A stretch of DNA of 64,000 bases from Anaerolineales bacterium. Lineage in GTDB: Bacteria > Chloroflexota > Anaerolineae > Anaerolineales > Villigracilaceae. Positions 23,085 through 31,731 of this stretch are shown here, one piece after another; the first letter of the stretch is position 1, and the number at the start of each line of letters is the position of its first letter. The position numbers and the translations under genes were made by a program. Location: assembly GCA_020847435.1 (NCBI GenBank), contig JADLBX010000024.1:1-64000 (forward strand), given 5' to 3'. The notes under the pieces were generated by a model. The model was not told where the DNA came from and did no database searches. It saw only the letters and a list, made by a program, of their open reading frames with translations.

Positions 23085-23917
23085 AAAATAAATATGCACC
23101 TCTCGTCCTGCTAAGCGCGGCTACTCTGGCAATTTTCTTCGCTCGCGCGTGGTTGGCAAACAAATTCACAGACTGGCACACCTTTCAGGTATTCGAAACC
23201 CTGACCGTGATCGGCTCGATCTTCGTGGTATTGAAAGGCTATCGCGCTTTGTGGCGGGGCGATTGGATTGCGGCATTGGTCCTGGGCGCGGCAATCGGCA
23301 TTGGGATGTTATTTGCCACGCTCTTTTCACCCTATCCATTTTTTGGAATTGTGCGCGGCAGTTTTGGACAGGCATGGCTACGCGGCGGCTTCACCTTTCT
23401 GGCTGCTCTGGGCGGACTCACGATCATGCGGATGGGCGGACCAGCGCCGTTCCACGCCGCGAGCGGTCATTGGCGCGAAACGGCGCGGGGAATTCTTGTG
23501 GGTTTGGCGGTCGGCTTGCCATTGGCAGCGCTGAATGCCTTCGCGTCACAACTCACACAGGGACATCCCATCGAATGGCAAAACCCCCTCGCTTCTCTGC
23601 TGGACGCGCTTCAGCCGGGCGTGGTCGAGGAAGCGCTCTATCGCTTTGCACTGTGGGGACTGCTATGGCTCCTCTTGCGAAATTCATTGCCTCGTCAATC
23701 GGTCTGGGCGGCGGGCGCGTTGGCAACGCTGGTGCATAGCTACTCCCACCTTGACGATCTGTTTTTACAGTCGCCGCTGTCGGCGTTAATCATGGGGGCG
23801 GTATTGACATTGTTCTGGGGCTTGCCGTTGCTCATTCTGGCGCGTCGCCGCGGACTTGAATCTGCAATTGCATTTCATTGGATTCAGGATGTCGCGCGTT
23901 TTCTAACCGGTTTTTAG
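23081..23917 (+). CDS. CPBP-family intramembrane protease
   Basis: 278 aa. Motif one is E-E-A-L-Y-R (about residue 186), then H-S-Y-S-H-L-D-D and a C-terminal F-H-W-I-Q-D-V-A-R-F. The start overlaps the stop of the alpha/beta hydrolase (ATGA), so the two are coupled. The protein has about eight hydrophobic segments. It is followed by two decayed genes in the same direction. Confidence 0.87.
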   Translation: MKNKYAPLVLLSAATLAIFFARAWLANKFTDWHTFQVFETLTVIGSIFVVLKGYRALWRGDWIAALVLGAAIGIGMLFATLFSPYPFFGIVRGSFGQAWLRGGFTFLAALGGLTIMRMGGPAPFHAASGHWRETARGILVGLAVGLPLAALNAFASQLTQGHPIEWQNPLASLLDALQPGVVEEALYRFALWGLLWLLLRNSLPRQSVWAAGALATLVHSYSHLDDLFLQSPLSALIMGAVLTLFWGLPLLILARRRGLESAIAFHWIQDVARFLTGF

Positions 23918-23959
23918 CCGGAAGATTTCAACTTGAAGGATGTGAAAAAGGAGCTTCCC

Positions 23960-25072
23960 ATGAAAAGGTCGAACAACTTTGGAGGCTGCATGACCATCCC
24001 GCTGGCGCTTATCCTTCTGCTCGCCGTATTCACGCTGTATTCCCAATGGGCGGCACATACTCCCGCCATCACCGGCTCAGATGGGAAACCCAAACCAGGC
24101 AGTATCGCCTCGTTGGAAGCGGTCAAGCTCGGCGGCGCGGAATAGTGGCTCATTATTCGCGGCCACGATGTGAATAAGCCGGTTCTACTTTTCCTCTCCG
24201 GTGGACCCGGCGCAAGCGAGGCAGCGCGCGTCCTGCGCTTCAACAGCGAGTTGGAAAAGCATTTCGTAGTGGTGATCTGGGAACAGCGCGGCTGTGGCAA
24301 AGCCTACCCTTCCTACAATCCAAAAACAGATTTAACGATCGAGCAATATGTTTCCGATGTCATCGAACTGAGTGAAATACTGCGACAACGCTTCGACGAG
24401 CAAAAAATTTATCTGGTCGGGCGCTCATGGGAAACCATCATCGGGGTTTTGGCTGCCCAATAACGTCCGGACCTCTACCATGCCTATATTGGTACGGCGC
24501 AAATGGTGGATGTGCAGGAAACCGACCAGATGATTTACGACCTGGTGCTGGATCATGCCCGTCAGACCGGCGATACCGGTTTTGTGAAGACGCTCGAAGA
24601 GCAAGGACCACCGCCCTACTTCGGCAAAAGTCCCATTCGCCCTTATGCCACTCTCTTTGGGCGGGAGTATCAGGTTTTTGAAGCGCCGAATATCAAGGAT
24701 GAAACGTATCGGCGTGAAGGCGATGCCATCCAGTTAATGCTTAAGCAACCTGAATATGGCTGGCTTGACCGATTCTATTACCTGCTTGGGCTGATGAACA
24801 CCTTCAATGTCGTTTATCCGCAGTTGCAGGAGATGGACTTCCGCGTAGATGCCGCCCGTCTTGACCTGCCGGTTTAAATTATGCTGGGACGGCATGACAT
24901 GAACAATCCATCGCCAATTCCCGAGGAATATTTCAACCTGCTCCAAGCTCCCAAAAAGGAGTTGATCTACTTCGAGCATTCCGGGCATGGCATGATTTGG
25001 GAGGAAGCCGACCTGTTCCGCCGCTTGATGGTTGAGACCATCCTCCCTGAAACTTATAAGGAATCGGAATAA
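23960..25072 (+). pseudogene. Alpha/beta hydrolase (proline iminopeptidase-like) with three in-frame stops
   Basis: One continuous frame of about 370 codons, interrupted only by TAG at 24143-24145, TAA at 24461-24463 and TAA at 24875-24877, with no length change. The fragments cover an N-terminal anchor (M-T-I-P-L-A-L-I-L-L-L-A-V), the H-D-V...L-F-L-S-G-G-P-G oxyanion segment, W-E-Q-R-G-C-G-K, the nucleophile elbow G-R-S-W-E-T, M-L-G-R-H-D-M-N and the His in H-S-G-H-G-M. The elbow has Glu where Gly is expected. Each stop is one base from a plausible sense codon (CAG; CAA or AAA; TAT or TAC). A recently killed gene is the simplest reading. Confidence 0.75.
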
Positions 25073-25074
25073 CC

Positions 25075-25596
25075 ATGATCACTGCCCGACAGACTGATTC
25101 CAGCGCGTATGGACACAGCCAACGACCATTCTCTCTCCCGCTCTACCTGCTGATCATCTTTGGATTGTCGTGACCTCCACAAATTGCCTATGCTCTATGG
25201 GGTAACGATCCTATCCGGGGCTACCTCTTCAGTTCCATTTCGCTGATCATGGTCGCGGTTGGCTCCTTCATCGCTGGCCGCTGGGTATTTCGTGACGGAT
25301 TCAAGAATATGGGCTGGCATTGGGGCAAGCCAAAACATTATGTGGCAGTTCTTCTGCTGGCGCTATTAATCTTTGACGCGCCCGTCCTGCTCGAAAAACT
25401 GCTCGGCTTGCATAGTTTTCCGACGGATATTTCCATCGGAACCATTCTGGGGAGTTTTCTGATTAGTTTCGTGCTGACGCTCATTCCAGGGTTCGGCGAG
25501 GAATTCGGCTGGCGCGCTGATCTGTTACCGCATCTGCCGAAGCGCTACACGCTTCGCAGTCGTCCGATGTTGATGGTAGGATACAACACGCGCTAA
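25075..25596 (+). pseudogene. CPBP-family protease with an internal stop and lost C-terminus
   Basis: Starts three bases after the hydrolase remnant. The frame is stopped at TGA 25171-25173, where the family has a tryptophan (L-S-W-P-P-Q), then stays open to 25596. It reaches motif one (E-E-F-G-W-R-A) and ends in R-S-R-P-M-L-M-V-G-Y-N-T-R where the two His motifs should follow. The end overlaps the convergent GntR-type gene, so the C-terminus was probably cut off by a rearrangement there. Confidence 0.75.
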
Positions 25597-26228
25597 AACC
25601 GATTGACGATCCGTGTGCGCGTTTCTTCGATATGCCTGCGCATCGCATCTTGCGCCTTGGATTTGTCGCGATTCTTCAAATGCAGGATGATATCGTTATG
25701 CTGGCTGGGGTCGGCAAGGTATGGGTCAAAGGTGAGCGCGCGTTCAAGATCGTCTATCATATTTTGGATCAGGCGCGTCAGGCGGTTGTTGCCGGCAGCT
25801 TGGGCGATGACCAAATGAAATTCGCGGTTAAGTTGATACCCTTGCTCGCGCAGGGACGCCCCGTCTTTTTCCTGTGCCAGGGCGCTTTCTTGCCTGTTGT
25901 TCTCGATCAATTTGCCGATGTCGGTTTCCGTAATACGTTCCACGGCGATACCGATGGCTTCAACTTCTATAATGATGCGCAGGGTAAAAATCTCAAACAC
26001 ATCTTGAAGCGTCAGGCGGGTAACGACATATCCGACACGCGGCAGGGCGTCTACAAAGCCATCGTGAACGAGCATGATGAGCGCTTCGCGCGTGGGGGTT
26101 TTGCCGATCTTGAGCTCCTGCGCCAAATCGCTCTCATTCAGGATCGTCCCGGCGGTCAACTCTCCGGCAATGATCCTTCTTTTCAACAACCCATAAACAA
26201 ATAATTTTTTGGTGCCTGCTTTTCTCAT
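25593..26228 (-). CDS. GntR-family regulator, FadR/FCD subgroup
   Basis: 211 aa from the ATG at 26228. An N-terminal winged helix (I-I-A-G-E-L-T-A-G-T-I-L-N-E, T-P-T-R-E-A-L-I-M-L) is followed by a helical FCD ligand-binding domain with the metal-site histidines in R-E-F-H-L-V-I-A, I-I-L-H-L and M-R-R-H-I-E-E. Such regulators respond to sugar acids or other carboxylates and usually repress a neighbouring uptake operon. It is divergent from the sugar ABC genes; a 19-bp palindrome and a consensus promoter lie between them. The ligand is unknown. Confidence 0.88.
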   Translation of the reverse strand: MRKAGTKKLFVYGLLKRRIIAGELTAGTILNESDLAQELKIGKTPTREALIMLVHDGFVDALPRVGYVVTRLTLQDVFEIFTLRIIIEVEAIGIAVERITETDIGKLIENNRQESALAQEKDGASLREQGYQLNREFHLVIAQAAGNNRLTRLIQNMIDDLERALTFDPYLADPSQHNDIILHLKNRDKSKAQDAMRRHIEETRTRIVNRF

Positions 26229-26290
26229 GGATTCTCTTTTTTGACGATGCCCGATTATACAGATAAATCGGGAAAACAACCGCCTATTTT

Positions 26291-26337
26291 TCCGATTCTC
26301 AGAATCGGATTGACACCTTCCAAATATGCCCTATAAT
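26291..26337 (+). promoter_or_regulatory. Consensus promoter and palindromic operator of the sugar ABC operon
   Basis: TTGACA (26310-26315) and TATAAT (26332-26337) with a 16-nt spacer, both perfect. Just upstream is a 19-bp perfect palindrome, TCCGATTCT-C-AGAATCGGA (26291-26309), next to the -35. The divergent GntR-type regulator is the obvious candidate to bind it. A possible 11-codon frame (TTG at 26422, after AAAGGAG) lies in the 5' leader; low confidence. Confidence 0.7.
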
Positions 26338-26492
26338 ACATCATAAATATATTATAAACATGTCAGAACGGATACAATCCAACATCAAACTCACTCTGGT
26401 CAAACGAAAGAAAGGAGACGATTGGCGCGTGATTCTATAGTTCCTACCTCGACCTAAGCCTGTTATCCCACAATTATCAAAGGAGAATGGTC

Positions 26493-27887
26493 ATGACCGA
26501 GAAATTGAAAGTCTATATAAGCCGCCGAGATTTTCTCAAACTTGCTTCCATGGGAACGCTGGGCGCGGTACTCACCGCCTGCGGACCCCGCATCACCCTC
26601 ACGCCGGAAGCGGGTACGGATGCCGAACCTCAACCCACTGATGAGCTTGCTCCCACCAACCCCGACGCCGTGCAATGGTGGGTCGGCTGGGGTGAGTTGG
26701 TTCCCATCTTTCCGACGTTCAAGGCGATGTCAAAATTCAAGGAATTGATGGGCTCATCGGATGTCGAGATGAAGCCCAATGTCGCGAACGAGGCGCTCTT
26801 TACCGCCCTCGCGGCTGGCACGCCGCCCGACGCCGCTTCCAACGTCCCCTACCCCGACCTCTTCACTCGCGATGTCTGCCTTGACATCAGCGACTGGGTC
26901 AGCAAGAGCGCCATCGTCAAGAAAGACGATTACATCAACGGCAACTGGGATGCCGGTTTTTATGACGGCAAGCAATATGGCGTCCCCACACTCGAATGTT
27001 TTGTGCGCTTTGGTTTGGACTACAACGCCAAGATGGTGGAAGAAGCGGGTTTGGATCCAGACACGCCTCCCGTCACCTGGGATGAAGCGCTGGAGTGGCA
27101 TCGCAAACTGACCACGTTCGATACAGCTGGCAACCTGTTGACCATCGGACTCGATCCGTACGATGCCGAAGGCGGGGGATTTGGCGACGGCTTCCTCGCC
27201 GCCCGCTCATGGGGCTTCAAATGGTTCGATCCCGCAACCGGGACGTTTGATCTTGCCAACGACGGCATGGCGCAAGCCTTCGATACGATGGGCGAGTTCT
27301 ACCGCATCGTCGGACCCGACAAGATGGCGGGGATGCGCTCCGTTGCCGCCAACGAAACCTGGGGCGGTTCCTTCAACGCCGAAGTGCAAGCCATGATCAT
27401 CGAAGGCTACTGGCACCCCGGCGAAACCCAGGCTCAGATGCCCGAAGTGGCGAAACAAAATCGCGCCACCTGGGTACCCGTCCCTGAAGCGCGGCGCGGC
27501 GCGAAAGTGCAAGGCACAGGCGGACACTTCAATGTGTTCTTCAAGGAGGCTAAGAAATCTGAAGAAGCCTTCAAGTTCGCCGAATTCCTCAACTCGGACG
27601 AAGTCTGCGAGAAGATGTTCAATGACCTCGGCTGGCTGCCCGCCTACAAACCCTTCCTCAACAAGGCAGATCCGAACACCTTCCCCGGGCTGAAATTCTA
27701 TTTCGACTCGGTGAACGAAGCGACCGAAGTCGAGAACGCCATCGCCTGCCCGATCCAATCCTTCGTGGAAACAGCCTACGGCGAACTGCGCGAAGCGGTG
27801 TACCGCGATACAATGACCAGCGCCGATGCCGCCGCTGAATTCCAGAAACGCTGCGAGACAGAATATAAGAACGCCGGGTTCAAATAA
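26493..27887 (+). CDS. Sugar ABC transporter substrate-binding lipoprotein (Tat signal)
   Basis: 464 aa from the ATG at 26493, chosen because AGGAG sits 7 nt upstream (an ATG six bases earlier is too close). The N-terminus has a twin-arginine signal S-R-R-D-F-L-K and lipobox L-T-A-C, so it is exported folded and anchored by lipid outside the membrane. The rest is a family 1 solute-binding protein (E-G-Y-W-H-P-G-E-T, G-G-H-F-N-V-F-F). It delivers a sugar to the two permeases encoded downstream. The adjacent glycosidases suggest an oligosaccharide or galactoside. Confidence 0.9.
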   Translation: MTEKLKVYISRRDFLKLASMGTLGAVLTACGPRITLTPEAGTDAEPQPTDELAPTNPDAVQWWVGWGELVPIFPTFKAMSKFKELMGSSDVEMKPNVANEALFTALAAGTPPDAASNVPYPDLFTRDVCLDISDWVSKSAIVKKDDYINGNWDAGFYDGKQYGVPTLECFVRFGLDYNAKMVEEAGLDPDTPPVTWDEALEWHRKLTTFDTAGNLLTIGLDPYDAEGGGFGDGFLAARSWGFKWFDPATGTFDLANDGMAQAFDTMGEFYRIVGPDKMAGMRSVAANETWGGSFNAEVQAMIIEGYWHPGETQAQMPEVAKQNRATWVPVPEARRGAKVQGTGGHFNVFFKEAKKSEEAFKFAEFLNSDEVCEKMFNDLGWLPAYKPFLNKADPNTFPGLKFYFDSVNEATEVENAIACPIQSFVETAYGELREAVYRDTMTSADAAAEFQKRCETEYKNAGFK

Positions 27888-27900
27888 GTCTTTTGATTGC

Positions 27901-27924
27901 AAGGGGCTTCTGCGGAAGCCCCTT
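27901..27924 (+). terminator. Intercistronic hairpin after the binding-protein gene
   Basis: AAGGGGCTTC (27901-27910) pairs perfectly with GAAGCCCCTT (27915-27924) around TGCG, followed by GCGTTTTG. It lies 14 bp after the stop and 27 bp before the first permease. In sugar ABC operons such hairpins raise the level of the binding protein over the permeases by partial termination or mRNA protection. Confidence 0.75.
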
Positions 27925-27950
27925 GCGTTTTGCTTGAAAGGACGCGCCCA

Positions 27951-28853
27951 ATGAACCTTCCATTCCTCAAAAATCGTTCGCAACGCGACCTCTGGCTTGG
28001 TCTGCTTTTTGTCTCCCCCTGGCTGATCGGCTTTCTGCTGTGGACGGTCTACCCGCTGATCTCCTCCTTTTATTACAGTTTTACACGCTACGACCTTCTG
28101 CGCCCAGCAGTGTGGATCGGGCCTGGGAATTACGTCGAACTCTTCACCGAAGACGCCACCTTCCCGAAAGTGATCGGCAATACGTTGTATTACGTTTTAT
28201 TGAGCGCGCCGCTGGGGGTGATCTCCGCCTTCCTGATGGCGGCTTTGCTGAACACCAAGATCATGGCGCGACCATTCTTCCGCGCGATCTTCTTCTTCCC
28301 TGCCATCGTCCCGACGATTGTGGTTGCGATGGTCTGGCAGTTCCTGTTGAACACCCAGTTCGGCTTGATCAACTCCCTCCTGCAAGGGGTGGGGCTGCCC
28401 GTCATCCCCTTCCTCTCCAGCCCCGCTTTGGCGAAGCCGTCGCTCATCATGATCTACATGTGGGCGCAGGGCAACGCCATGGTCATCTTTCTGGCAACCC
28501 TGCAGGATGTGCCGCGTTCGCTCTATGAAGCCGCCGAACTCGACGGCGCCAACGCCCTGCACAAATTCTGGCACATCACCATCCCGATGTGTACGCCCGT
28601 CATCCTCTTCAACCTCATCATGGGATTCATCGAGGGCTTCCAATCCTTCACGCTTCCGTGGCTCGTCACAGGCGGCGGACCGAGCAACTCGACCGAACTG
28701 TACGGCTTGTATCTGTATCGCAACGCCTTCGAGTTTTTACGCATGGGCAAAGCCTCTGCGCTGGCGTGGATGTTGTTCATCGTCATCGTGGTCTTCACCT
28801 TCATCCTCTTTAGAACTTCGGCGCGCTGGGTCTATTACAGCAGTGAGAAATAG
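27951..28853 (+). CDS. Sugar ABC transporter permease (MalF/UgpA type)
   Basis: 300 aa from the ATG at 27951, preceded by AAAGGA. Six membrane helices; the cytoplasmic EAA loop reads Y-E-A-A-E-L-D-G-A-N-A-L-H-K-F-W-H-I-T-I-P. It forms half of the membrane channel with the next gene, 9 bp downstream. No ATP-binding subunit is encoded in this operon; one shared ATPase elsewhere in the genome would have to serve it, as is common for this importer family. Confidence 0.92.
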   Translation: MNLPFLKNRSQRDLWLGLLFVSPWLIGFLLWTVYPLISSFYYSFTRYDLLRPAVWIGPGNYVELFTEDATFPKVIGNTLYYVLLSAPLGVISAFLMAALLNTKIMARPFFRAIFFFPAIVPTIVVAMVWQFLLNTQFGLINSLLQGVGLPVIPFLSSPALAKPSLIMIYMWAQGNAMVIFLATLQDVPRSLYEAAELDGANALHKFWHITIPMCTPVILFNLIMGFIEGFQSFTLPWLVTGGGPSNSTELYGLYLYRNAFEFLRMGKASALAWMLFIVIVVFTFILFRTSARWVYYSSEK

Positions 28854-28862
28854 GAGCGTATC

Positions 28863-29771
28863 ATGAGCGTTCAATCTTCAACCTTCCACGCCTCGAAACA
28901 ACCCGCCCAGCGCAAACCGCTTGCCCTTGCCGAACGGATCGCGGGAATCGTCAAGTACACGGTCTTGATCCTGCTGGCGGTTTCGTTCGTCATGCCGTTC
29001 TACTGGATGTTCTCCTCCGCGCTCAAGAACGACGCGCAGGTTTACGTCGCCCCGCCGATCTGGTTCCCCAGCCCCGCCTTCTGGAACAACTTCGCCGACG
29101 CCTGGACGAGCCAGCCGTTTACGCAATACATGCTGAACACGCTGTTCCTGTACGCCATCCCCTACACCCTCGCGACGACGCTCTCCTCCGCGATTGTCGC
29201 GTATGGCTTTTCGCGCATCCAATGGAAATGGCGCGACACGCTCTTCTACGTTTGCCTTGCCACCATGATGGTTCCCTTTCAGGTGCAGATGGTTCCGCTG
29301 TTCATGATCTTCAAAAAACTGCACTGGATCAACTCCTTCCTGCCGCTGGTGGTGCCAGCCCTGTTCGGCAGTCCCTACTACATCTTTATGCTCAGGCAGT
29401 TCTTCCGCACGATTCCCTCCGAGTTATCAGACGCCGCCCGCATTGACGGCGCCAGTGAGTTCGACATTCTGTGGCGCATCATGCTCCCGCTCTCGCGTCC
29501 CGCGCTGACCGTCGTCAGCCTGCTGGCGTTCATCGGCGCGTGGAACGATTATCTCGGACCGCTGATCTACGTCCACGACCAGAGCAAGTTCGTCCTGGCA
29601 TTGGGCGTGGAAAGCCTGCGGCGCACTTTCACCTTCAACAGCACCATCGCCAACGCCTACCCTCATCTCATGGCGGTCAGCACGCTCGTCGTCCTGCCCA
29701 TCATCATCATCTTCTTCTTCGGTCAGCGCGTCTTCATCGAAGGTATTTCGATGACTGGCTTGAAGGAGTAA
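28863..29771 (+). CDS. Sugar ABC transporter permease (MalG/UgpE type)
   Basis: 302 aa, six membrane helices. The EAA loop reads S-D-A-A-R-I-D-G-A-S-E-F-D-I-L-W-R-I-M-L-P. Partner of the permease encoded 9 bp upstream. It is followed by a 224-bp gap filled with small palindromes and then the glycosidase gene. Confidence 0.92.
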   Translation: MSVQSSTFHASKQPAQRKPLALAERIAGIVKYTVLILLAVSFVMPFYWMFSSALKNDAQVYVAPPIWFPSPAFWNNFADAWTSQPFTQYMLNTLFLYAIPYTLATTLSSAIVAYGFSRIQWKWRDTLFYVCLATMMVPFQVQMVPLFMIFKKLHWINSFLPLVVPALFGSPYYIFMLRQFFRTIPSELSDAARIDGASEFDILWRIMLPLSRPALTVVSLLAFIGAWNDYLGPLIYVHDQSKFVLALGVESLRRTFTFNSTIANAYPHLMAVSTLVVLPIIIIFFFGQRVFIEGISMTGLKE

Positions 29772-29891
29772 AAAGGGTTGCGAACTGCGCCCAGCCCTGT
29801 GTCATCTTAATGGCATGGGGCTTTTTGAAGCCAACCGTCTCATGCCATCGCAAACTGATGAAGTTTAAGAATTAAATACCGTAACCGTGTA

Positions 29892-29979
29892 GTTGGCGTT
29901 CTCCAACGCCAACGGGCGCGTAAGAGAACGCGCCCTGCGCGACGTTGCTCATGCCATCGCAAACTGAAGTTTGCGGTAC
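29892..29979. repeat. Three small hairpins before the glycosidase gene
   Basis: GTTGGCGTT-CTCC-AACGCCAAC (29892-29913), GGGCGCGT-6 nt-ACGCGCCC (29914-29935) and CGCAAACT-GA-AGTTTGCG followed by GTAC (29958-29979). The first resembles 8353-8374 and the last is the same as 7393-7410. The rest of the gap 29772-29995 has no gene that I can see. Confidence 0.8.
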
Positions 29980-29995
29980 GAACTCATGTAGCCCT

Positions 29996-31711
29996 ATGAA
30001 TTTCGATCTCACAAAAATCCCTTTTAGTTTTTACGGCTCGTATCTGGCGTTTTCGATTCTTTCTGAAACGTCGGACCGCAAAGCGGGCTTGTATCTTCGC
30101 AGTGTGCGCGGACCCGCCACAGGCGGACGCCCTTTGCAGGAAATCCTGTTGATGGAATTGCTCGCGGATGGAAAACCGATTCCGTTCGAGGCGGAGGCGG
30201 AATCGCATCGGCTGAGATTAAGCGCGGGGAGCGGCAGGCAGGCTGAGGTCAGTTTTGAGGCGGCGGATTCCGTCCGCTTTCGCCTGCGCGGAGTTTCGAT
30301 CCGCTTTTCGATGCCGACGGGCGCGTACGACAATATCATCCCGCACACAGACGGCAAATGGATGTTGACGGTCAACACGATCTGCGAGACGAAGTTGATG
30401 TTTGCGCCGCTCAACGGGCGGATGGAGATTGACGCTTCATGGCAAGCCGAAAACTGCGACGCCATCTCGATCCTTTTCCACCCCGAAAGCGGAGAGGCTT
30501 GCGAATTCGCCATTGACGAATTCATCGTCGGCTGGGGCGGACGGGCGCGCGCCGATTCGTTCGATGAATGCGCGGACAATGCAAAGCGCGTATTTGCCGA
30601 ATGGATGAGCGCCATGCCGAGCGTGCCTGCGCGTTACGCGGAGGCGCGCGAACTGGCTTGTTACATTATGTGGTCGTGCGTCGCCGCCCCCAGCGGACAT
30701 TTGACGCGCGACGCGATCTTCGCCTCCAAAAACGGGATGATCGGCGCGTGGAGCTGGGATCATTGCTTCCATGCGTTGCCGCTGGCGGAGGCGCATCCGC
30801 AACTGGCGTGGGATCAGTTCATGGTATTGTTCGACCAGCAGGATGCCAGCGGCGTGATGCCCGACCTGATCAACGACCGCTTGGTTTCGTGGAGTTTTTG
30901 CAAGCCGCCCGTGCATGGCTGGATTTTGAACCGACTGCTGCAAAACTCAAGCCTGTTGACCGATGAACGTCTGAATGAAATGTACGCGCCGCTCTCGCGT
31001 TGGACGAATTGGTGGTTTGAACAGCGCGACGACGACGGCGACGGCATTCCGCAGTGCAATCACGGCAACGACGGCGGCTGGGATAACAGCACGGTCTTCG
31101 CCGTGCGCCCGCCGATTGAGTCGCCTGAAATTTCGGCATATCTCGTTTTGCAGATGGAAACGCTGGCTGAGTTTGCGAAGCGGCTTGGTAAACTGGAGGA
31201 GGCGCGCGGCTGGCTTGCGCGCGCCGAGGCGTTGACCCGCAAACTGCTCGCCCACTTTTGGCGCGGCGACCATTTCATCGCGGTGCAGGTGAGCGGACAC
31301 GCCGAGATTGAATCGCAAAGCCTGCTCCTGTATCTGCCGCTGATTCTCGGCAAACGTCTCCCGCAGGATGTGCGCGGGAAGATGATCGCGCGTTTGAAAG
31401 TCCCTGGCGAATTTTTATCCCCGCACGGTTTCGCCACCGAGAATTTGAAGAGTCCGCTGTACCGTTCGCGCGGCTACTGGCGCGGACCCATCTGGGCGGC
31501 GCCGACGTTGATCCTTTTTGACGCGCTGACGGCTTGCGAAGAAATTGAGTTTGCCAGCGATATTCGCCAGCGGTTCGTGGATTTGGCGGCGCAGAACGGC
31601 TTTGCTGAAAATTTCGACGCGCAGACGGGTCAGGGCTACCACGACTTCCACTTCTCGTGGACGGCGGGCATCTGGCTGACGCTGGCGCATGAATTGCTTG
31701 AAGAAAATTGA
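29996..31711 (+). CDS. GH63-like glycoside hydrolase (MGH1 type)
   Basis: 571 aa from the ATG at 29996, which lies 16 bp after a GTAC palindrome and has no strong ribosome binding site. An N-terminal beta domain (to about residue 200) is followed by an (alpha/alpha)6 barrel with G-A-W-S-W-D-H-C-F-H-A-L-P, G-N-D-G-G-W-D-N-S-T, Y-W-R-G-P-I-W-A-A-P and F-S-W-T-A-G-I-W-L. These match the mannosylglycerate hydrolase/GH63 group, which act on alpha-linked glucosides or mannosides. There is no signal peptide, so it works in the cytosol on imported sugar. The exact substrate is unknown. Confidence 0.82.
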   Translation: MNFDLTKIPFSFYGSYLAFSILSETSDRKAGLYLRSVRGPATGGRPLQEILLMELLADGKPIPFEAEAESHRLRLSAGSGRQAEVSFEAADSVRFRLRGVSIRFSMPTGAYDNIIPHTDGKWMLTVNTICETKLMFAPLNGRMEIDASWQAENCDAISILFHPESGEACEFAIDEFIVGWGGRARADSFDECADNAKRVFAEWMSAMPSVPARYAEARELACYIMWSCVAAPSGHLTRDAIFASKNGMIGAWSWDHCFHALPLAEAHPQLAWDQFMVLFDQQDASGVMPDLINDRLVSWSFCKPPVHGWILNRLLQNSSLLTDERLNEMYAPLSRWTNWWFEQRDDDGDGIPQCNHGNDGGWDNSTVFAVRPPIESPEISAYLVLQMETLAEFAKRLGKLEEARGWLARAEALTRKLLAHFWRGDHFIAVQVSGHAEIESQSLLLYLPLILGKRLPQDVRGKMIARLKVPGEFLSPHGFATENLKSPLYRSRGYWRGPIWAAPTLILFDALTACEEIEFASDIRQRFVDLAAQNGFAENFDAQTGQGYHDFHFSWTAGIWLTLAHELLEEN

Positions 31712-31731
31712 TTTACCACAGGAGAATCAAT

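Noticed and set aside
24143-25173. Readthrough or reassigned stop codons as an explanation for the broken hydrolase and CPBP genes
   Set aside because: All three stop codons are involved, all three end other genes in the window, and the hydrolase nucleophile motif and the CPBP C-terminus are also damaged.
29772-31731. Glycine riboswitch in front of gcvPA
   Set aside because: Only 20 bp separate the glycosidase and gcvPA, and the gap before the glycosidase holds small palindromes, not the conserved riboswitch core.
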